Made by a program: the position numbers and the translations under genes
The notes under the pieces: generated by a model
Database searches by the model: none
Seen by the model: only the letters and a program-made list of their open reading frames with translations
What the model was told of the DNA's origin: nothing
Assembly: GCA_002389295.1 (NCBI GenBank)
Contig: DGOE01000114.1
Span: forward strand, 1-16,909
Direction: 5' to 3'
DNA: 16,909 bases
Origin: Flavobacteriales bacterium UBA4474
GTDB taxonomy: Bacteria > Bacteroidota > Bacteroidia > Flavobacteriales_D > Sanyastnellaceae
Part shown: piece by piece, positions 1-6,752 of the stretch
How the letters are laid out: every line of letters begins with the position of its first letter
Position numbering within the stretch: position 1 is the stretch's first letter

Positions 1-444
1 GTAGTCGAGCAGGGATCCAGTGCCTGCATCCAACATGAGCATGATGCCGCGATCGCTGAAGGTTCCCGTCGTGGACAGTCGGATGTGGCCGACGGCAGCG
101 ATGGTCTGGCCACCGGTGCCCGGCACCACTTTCATGTCGGAAATTCTCAGGAGATAACCGGAAAAATACTCCTGTTGCCACAGCAGGTTTCCATCTTCCT
201 TTTGACGAATCAAAATGGAGCTGCCTTCCGGGGTGTTGAATGTGGCCCCGGATGATCCCAGTCCCAAATCGTAGTGGGAAACAGCAGCGATGACGCGCTC
301 GGTGCCCCAATTGGAGTCGACCAGGATGTGGCTGTGGTCGATGTGCTCGGGGTGGTGGTATGCCCATTCTTGTTGGGCCCAACCGGAGAGCATCATCGAT
401 AAAAAGAGGGTGAAAGAGGCAATCTTTCTGAAAGTCAAAGACAT
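1..444 (-). CDS. Secreted protein, N-terminal part only (runs off left edge)
   Basis: An open frame with no stop from 535 down to position 1, so the C-terminal part lies outside the window. I place the start at 444 because the next residues form a clear signal peptide: MSLTFRK, a hydrophobic core (about residues 8-20), then a GWAQ/QE junction of the kind often cut in Bacteroidetes. An in-frame ATG at 535 would add about 30 residues before it. About 148 residues are visible. The mature part is hydrophilic and looks beta-rich, with alternating strands and Gly/Asp turns (for example VIAAVSHYDLG, SILIRQKEDGNLLWQQ, QTIAAVGHIRL). This resembles the repeat-propeller style of large exported Bacteroidetes proteins, but no family is recognised. 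If it belongs to that class, a C-terminal sorting domain would lie beyond the window. It is separated from the upstream atoE by a terminator-like hairpin. Confidence 0.7.
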   Translation of the reverse strand, partial: MSLTFRKIASFTLFLSMMLSGWAQQEWAYHHPEHIDHSHILVDSNWGTERVIAAVSHYDLGLGSSGATFNTPEGSSILIRQKEDGNLLWQQEYFSGYLLRISDMKVVPGTGGQTIAAVGHIRLSTTGTFSDRGIMLMLDAGTGSLLDY

Positions 445-546
445 GAGCAAGGCGTTTGTGGCTAGTAACAAGTTCAATATCAAGGCTTGTAAGCCCAAAT
501 CAGGTCGGCGAAAGGAAGAATAATAACGACTCATGGCAAGAGAGTT

Positions 547-578
547 CAAAGGGAAGGGGGCAGAATGGCCTACACAAA
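547..578 (-). promoter_or_regulatory. Candidate promoter for the left-edge secreted gene
   Basis: On the minus strand TTTG (578-575) is followed after 20 bases by TCCCTTTG (554-547). This fits the Bacteroidetes pattern TTTG-N(about 19)-TAnnTTTG with one mismatch. It lies downstream of the hairpin that would end the atoE transcript, where a promoter is expected. A 6-bp inverted repeat, CCTACA/TGTAGG at 569-586, overlaps the -33 part; it may be chance. Confidence 0.25.
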
Positions 579-597
579 GCTGTAGGAATCCTCTTGC

Positions 598-620
598 AGA
601 AAAGGTGAGTCATCTCACCT
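598..620 (-). terminator. Rho-independent terminator-like hairpin after atoE
   Basis: On the minus strand a perfect 7-bp stem AGGTGAG (620-614) and CTCACCT (609-603), with loop ATGA, runs into a T tract (TTTT, then CTG). It starts 29 bases after the atoE stop and lies ahead of the next minus-strand gene, where a terminator would be expected. The stem is short and the T run modest, so termination may be partial. Confidence 0.55.
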
Positions 621-648
621 CTCGGGCTGTTTGCCGTCAGCTGTGCAA

Positions 649-2010
649 TCAGGTGATAGCCGTAAGGAACAGGCACGCCGCCAGTCCTACCGTCATGAAA
701 CGCACCGTGTAAGGCAGGATGTCCTTGGCGGCCAAGCCGGTGATGCCAAGGAGGGGCAGGGCCCAGAAGGGCTGCAGCATGTTGGTGAGCTCGTCACCGT
801 AGGCCATGGCGAGGATGGTGCGGTCCAAGGGTACGCCAAGGTCCAGCGCGGCGCGGATCAATAGCGGACCCTGTACGGCCCATTGCCCACCACCGCTGGG
901 CACGAACACGTTCACGATGCCGGCCGATAGGACGGTCCACAGCTCGAAAGTCTCGGGCGTGGCGAGGCGGACCATGGCCATGGAGAGGGCCTCCACCAGC
1001 CCCGTTCCCGCCATGATGCCCATGATGCCGAAGTAGAGCGGGAATTGAATGAGGATGCCCGACGTTCCGCCAATGGCCGCGTCGATGGCGTGCAGAAAGC
1101 GTTTCAGGCTGCCGTGCAGGAGGAAAGCGAGGCCCAACAGGGTCTGGTTGGTCCAGTCGGGATCGATGAAGCCGAGACGGGCGGCATCCGGGTGGAGCAC
1201 TGCCGACCTGAGGGCGAGTGTCAGCAAGATGGCGCCGAACAGCAGGGGCAAGATTCGGAGGTGCACAGCCAGATGGGTCCGCTTGGCGGGGGCCATGGTG
1301 GGGGGGAGTTCTGGACCTGAAATCTGGTTCCGGTCCATGCTTCTACCGAGCCAGTAGGCCGTGAGGGCCGCGGCCAGAATGAGGGCGCCGGTGACGAGGA
1401 AATTGTGGGAAGAAAAGACCGTCAGGCCCAATGGCAGGGTGTCGGGGAGCGTTCCAGAGGGGATTCCTGCAATTTCAGCGAGGTCCGCGAAGTGTCCGGA
1501 TTCGGCCACTTTGATGGGGGCGCTTCCGCTGAGGCCTCCGTGCCATACCATGAGCCCGCTGTATCCCGCTGCGCCGATCAGGCCGTAGTGTAGCGGGGTC
1601 CCATTTTCCCTCGCGCGCTCTCCCACCTTGCGTGCCAGTACCGCGCCGATGATGAGGCCGAGTCCCCAATTCACCCAACCCGCAATGCAAGCCACAGTGG
1701 CGACCGTGGCTGCGGCCCGGGCATTGGTGTTTCCTGCGAGGTCTACCGCTTTTCCGATGACCCGGTCTGCCGCGGGCGTCAAGGCAAGGGCATGGCCGAG
1801 AACCAGCATGAAGGCCGCCTGAAAGGCAAAGACCAGCAGGGGGCGGTTCCACAGTCCGTCGCGCCAAGAGGTGGCGACCGTTTCAACTCCGGCGCCCATA
1901 AATAGCGCCGCCACCGCCGTAACGGCCGTGAGGCCGAGGGCGATGGCGAGCGGTGATGGCACCCAAGCGAAACGGTTCACTTCGGGCTGTGCTTCGGGAG
2001 CCGCAGACAT
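649..2010 (-). CDS. atoE: AtoE-type short-chain fatty acid transporter
   Basis: A 453-residue polytopic inner-membrane protein of the AtoE / short-chain fatty acid transporter family (E. coli AtoE is about 440 residues). The family is thought to import acids such as acetoacetate and butyrate. Visible hallmarks are many hydrophobic helices, the segment WVNWGLGLIIGAVLARKVG, a YSGLMVWHGGLSGSAPIKVA stretch near the middle, and the late FVPSGGGQWAVQGP and GDELTNMLQPFWALPLLG segments that are strongly conserved in the family. The frame is open up to 2148, but I start at 2010 (MSAAPEAQP) because the longer form would overlap the DUF3127 gene and add a non-membrane, low-quality N-terminus. Its start lies 10 bases after the DUF3127 stop, so the two are probably co-transcribed, although no functional link is evident. 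Substrate is inferred from family only. Confidence 0.9.
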   Translation of the reverse strand: MSAAPEAQPEVNRFAWVPSPLAIALGLTAVTAVAALFMGAGVETVATSWRDGLWNRPLLVFAFQAAFMLVLGHALALTPAADRVIGKAVDLAGNTNARAAATVATVACIAGWVNWGLGLIIGAVLARKVGERARENGTPLHYGLIGAAGYSGLMVWHGGLSGSAPIKVAESGHFADLAEIAGIPSGTLPDTLPLGLTVFSSHNFLVTGALILAAALTAYWLGRSMDRNQISGPELPPTMAPAKRTHLAVHLRILPLLFGAILLTLALRSAVLHPDAARLGFIDPDWTNQTLLGLAFLLHGSLKRFLHAIDAAIGGTSGILIQFPLYFGIMGIMAGTGLVEALSMAMVRLATPETFELWTVLSAGIVNVFVPSGGGQWAVQGPLLIRAALDLGVPLDRTILAMAYGDELTNMLQPFWALPLLGITGLAAKDILPYTVRFMTVGLAACLFLTAIT

Positions 2011-2020
2011 GCGGCGTCCG

Positions 2021-2413
2021 TCAGAAGGGGAGGTCGTCGTCGGACGCAGCCGGCGTGCCGGGGTTAAACGCTGGTGCAGCCGGAATGTCTGCTGCAGCAG
2101 GCTGTGGCATGCTGCCTTCTGCACCGCCACCAGCGGGGGCTCCAGCATCCATCTTGTCTACCTTCCAGGCGTTCAGGTCCACGTAGTAGCGGTCGTTGTA
2201 TTCGCGGCCGCGCACGTCGAATTTGACCATGACCTGGTCGCCTTCTTTGATGTTGCTCAGTTGGTCTGACTTCTCCTTCAAAGCGGAGAATTTCACATCG
2301 GAGGGGTACTGCTCGGCAGTGGTAATGACGAACTCACGCTTGTAGAATTCGCTCGTTTCGGACTTCCAAACGTCAAACAGACGCTTCACGGTCCCTTTCA
2401 TCTCATAACTCAT
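2021..2413 (-). CDS. DUF3127 protein with SSB-like acidic C-terminal tip
   Basis: A 130-residue protein. Residues 1-88 match the DUF3127 family typical of Bacteroidetes (MSYEMKGTVKRLFDVWKSET, then REFVITT, VKFDVRGREYNDRYYVDLNAWKV). The repeated strand pattern suggests a small beta-barrel, plausibly an OB-like fold. Residues 89-124 are a flexible Gly/Pro/Ala linker, and the protein ends in DDDLPF. That layout (barrel, disordered linker, acidic tip ending Pro-Phe) copies single-stranded DNA-binding protein, whose tip DDDIPF docks replication and repair partners. It is not a canonical SSB: the core sequence is different and no SSB motif is seen. A nucleic-acid or SSB-partner role is inference. 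The gene may have its own promoter, just before the start codon, and is followed after 10 bases by atoE. Confidence 0.85.
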   Translation of the reverse strand: MSYEMKGTVKRLFDVWKSETSEFYKREFVITTAEQYPSDVKFSALKEKSDQLSNIKEGDQVMVKFDVRGREYNDRYYVDLNAWKVDKMDAGAPAGGGAEGSMPQPAAADIPAAPAFNPGTPAASDDDLPF

Positions 2414-2417
2414 ACTG

Positions 2418-2425
2418 CAAATATC
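2418..2425 (-). promoter_or_regulatory. Promoter -7-like box directly before the DUF3127 gene
   Basis: GATATTTG on the minus strand differs from TAnnTTTG only at the first base. It ends four bases before the ATG at 2413, within the 25-base gap after the flavin-reductase gene. If used, transcription would begin at or very near the start codon. No clear -33 TTTG was found at the usual spacing. Confidence 0.35.
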
Positions 2426-2438
2426 GCCCCTCCGGCCG

Positions 2439-3356
2439 TCAACCGGGGTTGTACGCGAGCAAGGTCATCCACGCTCCATCCACATCGGACTGTTCAAGCC
2501 GCCGTCCGGCCTCTTCAAACAAGGCTTTTTCCAATGCAGCTGCGTCGTCTTCATGTTCCATGAACAGGTCGGACAGCTCGAGCAGTTTGTGCTCATTCAC
2601 ATCGGTCTCATCGGGCAAGGCATGCACCGAACCGAGCAGAGCCAGCTGGTTTGCCGAGAGCATGCCTGCATTCTTGATGTCCGCTGGAATCGCATCGACT
2701 CCGATTCCGAGGCCGCCCACCAGAGGCTTGGGAAGTTCAAAAAGGGCGTCACCTGAAGCCCGAACGTAATAGTTGCCCCCACATCTGCCGACCAGGTCCA
2801 ATGCGTGGGCTTCTGGTTTGCCATGGGCGTCCAATACGTCCTCAGCGATGTGTACGCGGAGTACCTCACAGACCAGCATGTGTCCTGCGCCGGGTCCCTG
2901 GCCCAACTCTACGATCTGGCTCACTTTGCATTCAAACGCCACAGGAGCTTCTGCTACCCTCGGAGGCGCGACGACTTCGGAGGCCGCTGGGGTAAATCCT
3001 GCCTTGGCGAATTCGTCCACATCGGCCGGATAGTCGCTGCTGCTCAACGAAGCGCCTTGTACCATGTCATGGTCCACCAAATTGACCACAATTTCCATGT
3101 TGTGGCGGGCGTTGGCCAGGGTGTCCTTTACCGTGCCGTCACGACCCCTCAGGGTGGGGCCGACCACCATGACGGGCGGGTCAATGGAGAAAACATTGAA
3201 GTAGCTGAACGGGGCCAGATTGCGGCGTCCTTCAGCGTCTACTGTGCTGGCCAATGCAATGGGCCGGGGGGCGACTGTGCCCACCAGCATGGCGTAGCGC
3301 TCCTTGATCGGGGATTCGGACGGGTTCAGCGTCCTCATGGTGCGGCCTTGGCTCAT
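2439..3356 (-). CDS. Flavin reductase-like (FMN-binding split barrel) protein
   Basis: A 305-residue protein of the flavin reductase-like domain family. The N-terminal half carries the expected pattern: ERYAMLVGTVAPRPIALASTV, then NLAPFSYFNVFSIDPPVMVVG (the serine/phenylalanine-rich flavin-contact region), then KDTLANARHNMEIVVNLV. The core barrel covers about residues 15-210; the last roughly 90 residues are helical and acidic (HKLLELSDLFMEHEDDAAALEKALFEEAGRRLEQ) and not part of the core domain. Such proteins bind FMN and often reduce flavin with NAD(P)H, but the substrate is unknown. I start at 3356 because this ATG overlaps the purE TGA in an ATGA arrangement, suggesting translational coupling; a second ATG at 3338 is possible. 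The upstream open frame to 3578 is a shadow of purE. Confidence 0.87.
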   Translation of the reverse strand: MSQGRTMRTLNPSESPIKERYAMLVGTVAPRPIALASTVDAEGRRNLAPFSYFNVFSIDPPVMVVGPTLRGRDGTVKDTLANARHNMEIVVNLVDHDMVQGASLSSSDYPADVDEFAKAGFTPAASEVVAPPRVAEAPVAFECKVSQIVELGQGPGAGHMLVCEVLRVHIAEDVLDAHGKPEAHALDLVGRCGGNYYVRASGDALFELPKPLVGGLGIGVDAIPADIKNAGMLSANQLALLGSVHALPDETDVNEHKLLELSDLFMEHEDDAAALEKALFEEAGRRLEQSDVDGAWMTLLAYNPG

Positions 3357-3859
3357 CCCTGTTGAATCCGGCGCCCTTTTGTTTCCACGGCGTCCACCGA
3401 GTCCATCACCTTGTCCCGCAGCGCTTCTGCATAGGCATCGAGGCGCTCGGCAAGCGCCACATTGCCCGCTGACAGGATGCGCGCGGCCAAAAGGCCTGCG
3501 TTTCGTCCACCATCCAAAGCGACGGTGGCCACTGGAATCCCGGAGGGCATTTGAAGGATGCTCAAAATGCTGTCCCAACCGTCAATGCTGTTGCTGCTTT
3601 TCACGGGGACACCCACCACGGGAAGGCTGGTCAGCGATGCGACCATGCCGGGAAGGTGGGCTGCACCTCCTGCTCCTGCTACAATCACACCGATTCCTCT
3701 GTCTCGTGCGGACCGCGCATACTCTACCATTCGGTCGGGTGTGCGGTGCGCACTTACAACGGTCATCTCGTGTTGTACGCCGAGTTCCGTGAGGATCTCT
3801 GCGGCTTGCTCTAGAACGGGCAAGTCACTTTTGCTGCCCATGATGATGCCGACTTTCAT
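3353..3859 (-). CDS. purE: N5-carboxyaminoimidazole ribonucleotide mutase PurE
   Basis: A 168-residue class I PurE, normal length for the family. It interconverts N5-CAIR and 4-carboxyaminoimidazole ribonucleotide in de novo purine synthesis, in the cytosol, as an octamer in known examples. Conserved signatures are visible in order: VGIIMGSKSDLPVL at the N-terminus, VVSAHRTPDRM (with the catalytic-site histidine), VIVAGAGGAAHLPGMVAS, LPVVGVPV and LQMPSGIPVATVA. The start at 3859 gives the canonical MKVGIIMGSKSD; the frame is open to 3940, but that part overlaps the end of nupC and the promoter-like box and is not family-like. No purK is adjacent. The stop overlaps the start of the flavin-reductase gene. 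Confidence 0.97.
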   Translation of the reverse strand: MKVGIIMGSKSDLPVLEQAAEILTELGVQHEMTVVSAHRTPDRMVEYARSARDRGIGVIVAGAGGAAHLPGMVASLTSLPVVGVPVKSSNSIDGWDSILSILQMPSGIPVATVALDGGRNAGLLAARILSAGNVALAERLDAYAEALRDKVMDSVDAVETKGRRIQQG

Positions 3860-3863
3860 GGCG

Positions 3864-3871
3864 CAAAGATA
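3864..3871 (-). promoter_or_regulatory. Promoter -7 box of purE
   Basis: TATCTTTG on the minus strand is an exact match to the Bacteroidetes -7 consensus TAnnTTTG. It is followed by CGCC and then the purE ATG at 3859. The box sits in the 38-base gap after nupC. With the usual few-base distance to the transcript start, the purE mRNA would be leaderless or nearly so. No convincing -33 TTTG is seen. Confidence 0.55.
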
Positions 3872-3897
3872 CAAGGGGCTTTCGAGGCCCGGCCCGT

Positions 3898-5163
3898 TCA
3901 AGGGTGCATGATGGAGATCACGCATGCTGTGAGCAGGCATGCCGCAGTACCTGCGATGAGGGCGCGGAACCCAAGACGGGCCAATTCACCGCGCCGCGAA
4001 GGGGCGAGTACACCGATGCCGCCGACCTGGATGCCGATGGAAGCGAAATTGGCAAATCCACACAGGATATAGGTAGAGATGAGCACACTCCTTTCGCTCA
4101 TTCCACTCTTGATCTTTCCGAGCGTTTCGTAGGCATAGAACTCGTTGATCACGGTCTTTTCACCCAGCAGTTGGCCCACCAGTACAATGTCATCAGACGA
4201 CACGCCTACCAACCAAGCAATGGGGGCACCGATGTATCCCAGAATGCATTCCATGCTGAGGGATTCAAAGGAGGTGTTAGCGGCGAGGATGGGGTTGAGT
4301 CCAGTCAAGCCTCCGACCCATCCAAGTAGGTCGTTGAACATGTAGACAAAGGCGGTAAAGACCAGCAACATCACCCCCACGTTGGCGGCCAGGGAAAGAC
4401 CGTCGCGGGTTCCGTTGGTGATGGCTTCAAGAAAATTGGATGCGCTCGATTTGACGATTTGAGCGTTGCCGGCCACCTGGGGTTCCGTTTCCGGAACGAG
4501 CAGTTTTGCCGCTGCTACCGACGCTGGAGCGGAAATGAGCGAAGCGGTCAACAGGTGGGTCGCGAAGTAAGCTTGCGTCTCCGGGTCGGTTCCCCCGAGG
4601 ATGCCGACATAGGCCGCGAACACCGAACCGGCAATAGTGGCCATTCCGCCCGTCATCACCAACATGAGTTCGGAGCGGCTCATCTGGTCGAGGTAGGGGC
4701 GGATTAACAAGGGGCTTTCCGTTTGTCCAAGGAAGACGTTGCCCGCAACCGAGAGGCTTTCCCTGCCCGTCAGCCGCAGGGTGTATCGCATGATCCAAGC
4801 AAAGCCGCGAATGAAAAAGGCCAGAATGCCGAGGTGATGCAGTAACGCACTCAATGCACTGAAAAACACAATGGTGGCGAGGATGCGAAACGCGAAATTC
4901 TCAAGGTAGGGGCCGACTTGGCCATCGGAAAACCGGCCCAGCAGGAAATCTGTCCCATTCCAAGTGTATCCAATGACGGTGACAAAAGTCTCTGCCACCC
5001 ATCGGAAAGCCGCGTGGATGAAGGGAACCTTCAATACCAAGAAAGCCATGACGAACTGCAGACCGAGGGCGCCCAAGATGGTCCGCCAAGCCACGGATTT
5101 TCGGGCTGAGGAAAACAGCCACAGCACCGCCGTGAAGACAAGGATTCCTAAAATGGCCCGCAT
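3898..5163 (-). CDS. nupC: Concentrative nucleoside transporter (CNT/NupC family)
   Basis: A 421-residue inner-membrane protein that imports nucleosides with a cation. It has the CNT landmarks: a gate-like motif near residues 108-150, GNVFLGQTESPLL (141-153), TIAGSVFAAY (176-185), SAPASVAAAKLLVPE (211-225) and GFANFASIGIQVGG (369-382). By comparison with the Vibrio cholerae CNT structure, Q147-T148-E149 would hold the base, and E341, N372 and S375 the ribose. N142 and S180 match residues of its Na+ site, so Na+ coupling is plausible but inferred. The first base of its ATG is the last base of the bfn stop (TAATG), so translation is probably coupled. This puts a nuclease-like protein and a nucleoside importer in one message. 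Confidence 0.93.
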   Translation of the reverse strand: MRAILGILVFTAVLWLFSSARKSVAWRTILGALGLQFVMAFLVLKVPFIHAAFRWVAETFVTVIGYTWNGTDFLLGRFSDGQVGPYLENFAFRILATIVFFSALSALLHHLGILAFFIRGFAWIMRYTLRLTGRESLSVAGNVFLGQTESPLLIRPYLDQMSRSELMLVMTGGMATIAGSVFAAYVGILGGTDPETQAYFATHLLTASLISAPASVAAAKLLVPETEPQVAGNAQIVKSSASNFLEAITNGTRDGLSLAANVGVMLLVFTAFVYMFNDLLGWVGGLTGLNPILAANTSFESLSMECILGYIGAPIAWLVGVSSDDIVLVGQLLGEKTVINEFYAYETLGKIKSGMSERSVLISTYILCGFANFASIGIQVGGIGVLAPSRRGELARLGFRALIAGTAACLLTACVISIMHP

Positions 5164-5771
5164 TATTGCTCGTTCCGTCTTTCGATTTCATCGCGCAGCA
5201 TGCCCGCGCGCTCATAGTCCTCCTTTTGAATGGCGAGGTCCAGTTCCTTTTGCAACTCTTCGTCAGAAAGCGAACCGAAATTGGTCTGCGGATCTACCGG
5301 TTCTTCAAGGCCAAAGGGGTCTTCCGGATTTTCTTCCGGCATGGGCTTCATTTCCTCCTCACCCTCGGGCGCAATGCCCGCCATTTTCAGCACTTTTTCT
5401 TCGCAAAAAATGCCACAACCAAAACGGACAGCCAAGGCCACAGCATCTGAGGTTCTGGCATCGATGGTGCGCTCCTCTCCATCGCGGTCGCACACCAAAC
5501 GCGCAAAGAAAATGCCCTCTACCAGGTCGTAGATGAGCACTTCTTTCAATTCGATGTCGTAAGCCAATGACAGGCTGTTGAACAAGTCGTGGGTGAGTGG
5601 ACGGCTCGGCGACATGCCTTCCATCTTGATGGCGATGGACTGCGCCTCGTGCATGCCGATAACGATGGGCAGCTTCCGCTTTCCATCCAATTCTTCGAGC
5701 ACAAGGTTGTAGGCGCCGGTTGTGGCGCCGCTGGGCCTAATGTCGAATACCGTGAGCTGGGATTTGTTCAT
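5163..5771 (-). CDS. Bifunctional nuclease family (DUF151) protein with UVR tail
   Basis: A 202-residue protein with two parts. Residues 1-130 are the BFN/DUF151 domain: LPIVIGMHEAQSIAI (34-48), RPLTHDLF (57-64), and ARTSDAVALAVRFGC (105-119). Members of this family have been reported with DNase/RNase activity, while the Thermotoga homologue is known mainly as a structure. Residues 131-166 are an acidic, Pro-rich linker. Residues 167-202 form a UVR motif (SDEELQKELDLAIQKEDYERA...LRDEIERR), the helical hairpin that joins UvrB and UvrC and also occurs in other proteins. The combination is common in Bacteroidetes. The gene lies 37 bases after etfA with no evident promoter between, and its TAA overlaps the nupC ATG. 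Nuclease activity is inferred from the family. Confidence 0.9.
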   Translation of the reverse strand: MNKSQLTVFDIRPSGATTGAYNLVLEELDGKRKLPIVIGMHEAQSIAIKMEGMSPSRPLTHDLFNSLSLAYDIELKEVLIYDLVEGIFFARLVCDRDGEERTIDARTSDAVALAVRFGCGIFCEEKVLKMAGIAPEGEEEMKPMPEENPEDPFGLEEPVDPQTNFGSLSDEELQKELDLAIQKEDYERAGMLRDEIERRNEQ

Positions 5772-5808
5772 GGTCGCTTGCCGGCAGCAGTCAAGGTAGT
5801 TGATTCCC

Positions 5809-6732
5809 TCAGAGTACTTGGAAGGCTTCGGTCAATTTCGGCACGACCTCGAAGGCGTCGCCTACAATCCCGTAGTCTGCCGCCTTGAAGAAAGGCGCCT
5901 CAGGGTCCTTGTTGATGACCACGATGACCTTGGATCCGTTCACACCCGCCAGGTGCTGAATGGCACCGGAAATGCCGATGGCGATGTACAGGTTGGGGCG
6001 AATGGCAATGCCCGTTTGTCCCACGTGCTCGTGGTGTGGGCGCCATCCGATATCGGACACCGGCCTGGAGCAGGCTGTGGTGGCACCGATCGCATCGGCG
6101 AGTCCTTCGACGATGCCCCAATTCTCGGGGCCCTTCATGCCGCGCCCAGCAGAAACCACCAGTTCTGCTTCGGGGAGCGGTGCCCGCCCTTCAGTGCTCG
6201 GTTGTGCGGCTTCCAACACTTCTACCTTCCGGTCACCGAGGTCGGCATTGAAGGCCTCAACGGCTGCCGTCGCGCCCGTTCCTTCAGGCATTCCGATGGC
6301 GTTGGGCGTAGTGGTGATGACCAGCTTGTCCGTGGTGCCTTTGACCTGTGCCGAGGCTTTGCCGCTGAATACGTTGCGGGTGAATTGTGCGCCTTCGGGC
6401 GCCTCCGTGACGCCCGCGACGAGTCCAGCTTGCATGCGGACGGCCACGCGGCCAGCTACAGCTTTGCCGAGGTGGTCTTGGGCACAAACGACAACGTCTG
6501 CCCCTTCTTGGGTGGCGGCTGCCGATACGAGTCGGGCCAATTGGCTGTCGTCCAAATCGGCGGGGCCTTGCAGTACCCGGCTCACGCCAGCGTTTCCAAG
6601 CCCGCCGTCTCCGGTTAATTCACCGGATACTACGGCCGTAGTTTCTCCCATGCCGGCTGCGAATCCGGCGGCTTCGAGACTGGCTTTTGAGGCCTGTCCC
6701 GCTTTGGTTTGAATGAATGCGATGCACTTCAT
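5809..6732 (-). CDS. etfA: Electron transfer flavoprotein alpha subunit
   Basis: A 307-residue ETF alpha subunit. With EtfB it forms a soluble FAD heterodimer that takes electrons from acyl-CoA and related dehydrogenases and passes them to the respiratory chain. The FAD domain is clear: SAGRGMKG (194-201), SRPVSDIGWRP (222-232), VGQTG (237-241), and the family signature LYIAIGISGAIQHLAG (248-263), followed by INKDPEAPFFKAADYGIVGD (273-292). The N-terminal domain contains the usual KLVITTTPNAIG-type stretch. I start at 6732 (MKCIAFIQTK), matching the family; the open frame to 6756 adds only eight residues and runs into the end of etfB. It lies 20 bases after etfB. Confidence 0.96.
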   Translation of the reverse strand: MKCIAFIQTKAGQASKASLEAAGFAAGMGETTAVVSGELTGDGGLGNAGVSRVLQGPADLDDSQLARLVSAAATQEGADVVVCAQDHLGKAVAGRVAVRMQAGLVAGVTEAPEGAQFTRNVFSGKASAQVKGTTDKLVITTTPNAIGMPEGTGATAAVEAFNADLGDRKVEVLEAAQPSTEGRAPLPEAELVVSAGRGMKGPENWGIVEGLADAIGATTACSRPVSDIGWRPHHEHVGQTGIAIRPNLYIAIGISGAIQHLAGVNGSKVIVVINKDPEAPFFKAADYGIVGDAFEVVPKLTEAFQVL

Positions 6733-6752
6733 GACTTCTGCGCGTTCGGGGT

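Noticed and set aside
569..586. Inverted repeat CCTACA...TGTAGG as an operator
   Set aside because: Six-base arms are common by chance and no regulator gene is near. It is mentioned only within the promoter note.
2011..2148. N-terminal extension of AtoE into the DUF3127 gene
   Set aside because: It overlaps a real gene in another frame, and the residues look unlike the family start. The ATG at 2010 fits the gene spacing.
3357..3578. N-terminal extension of the flavin-reductase gene
   Set aside because: It lies wholly inside purE in another frame, with Arg/Cys/Gly-rich translation. The ATG at 3356 overlaps the purE stop.
5800..6712. Two long plus-strand frames antisense to etfA
   Set aside because: EtfA motifs are clear on the minus strand; the plus frames have low-complexity Ser/Pro/Ala or Gly-rich translations with no family.
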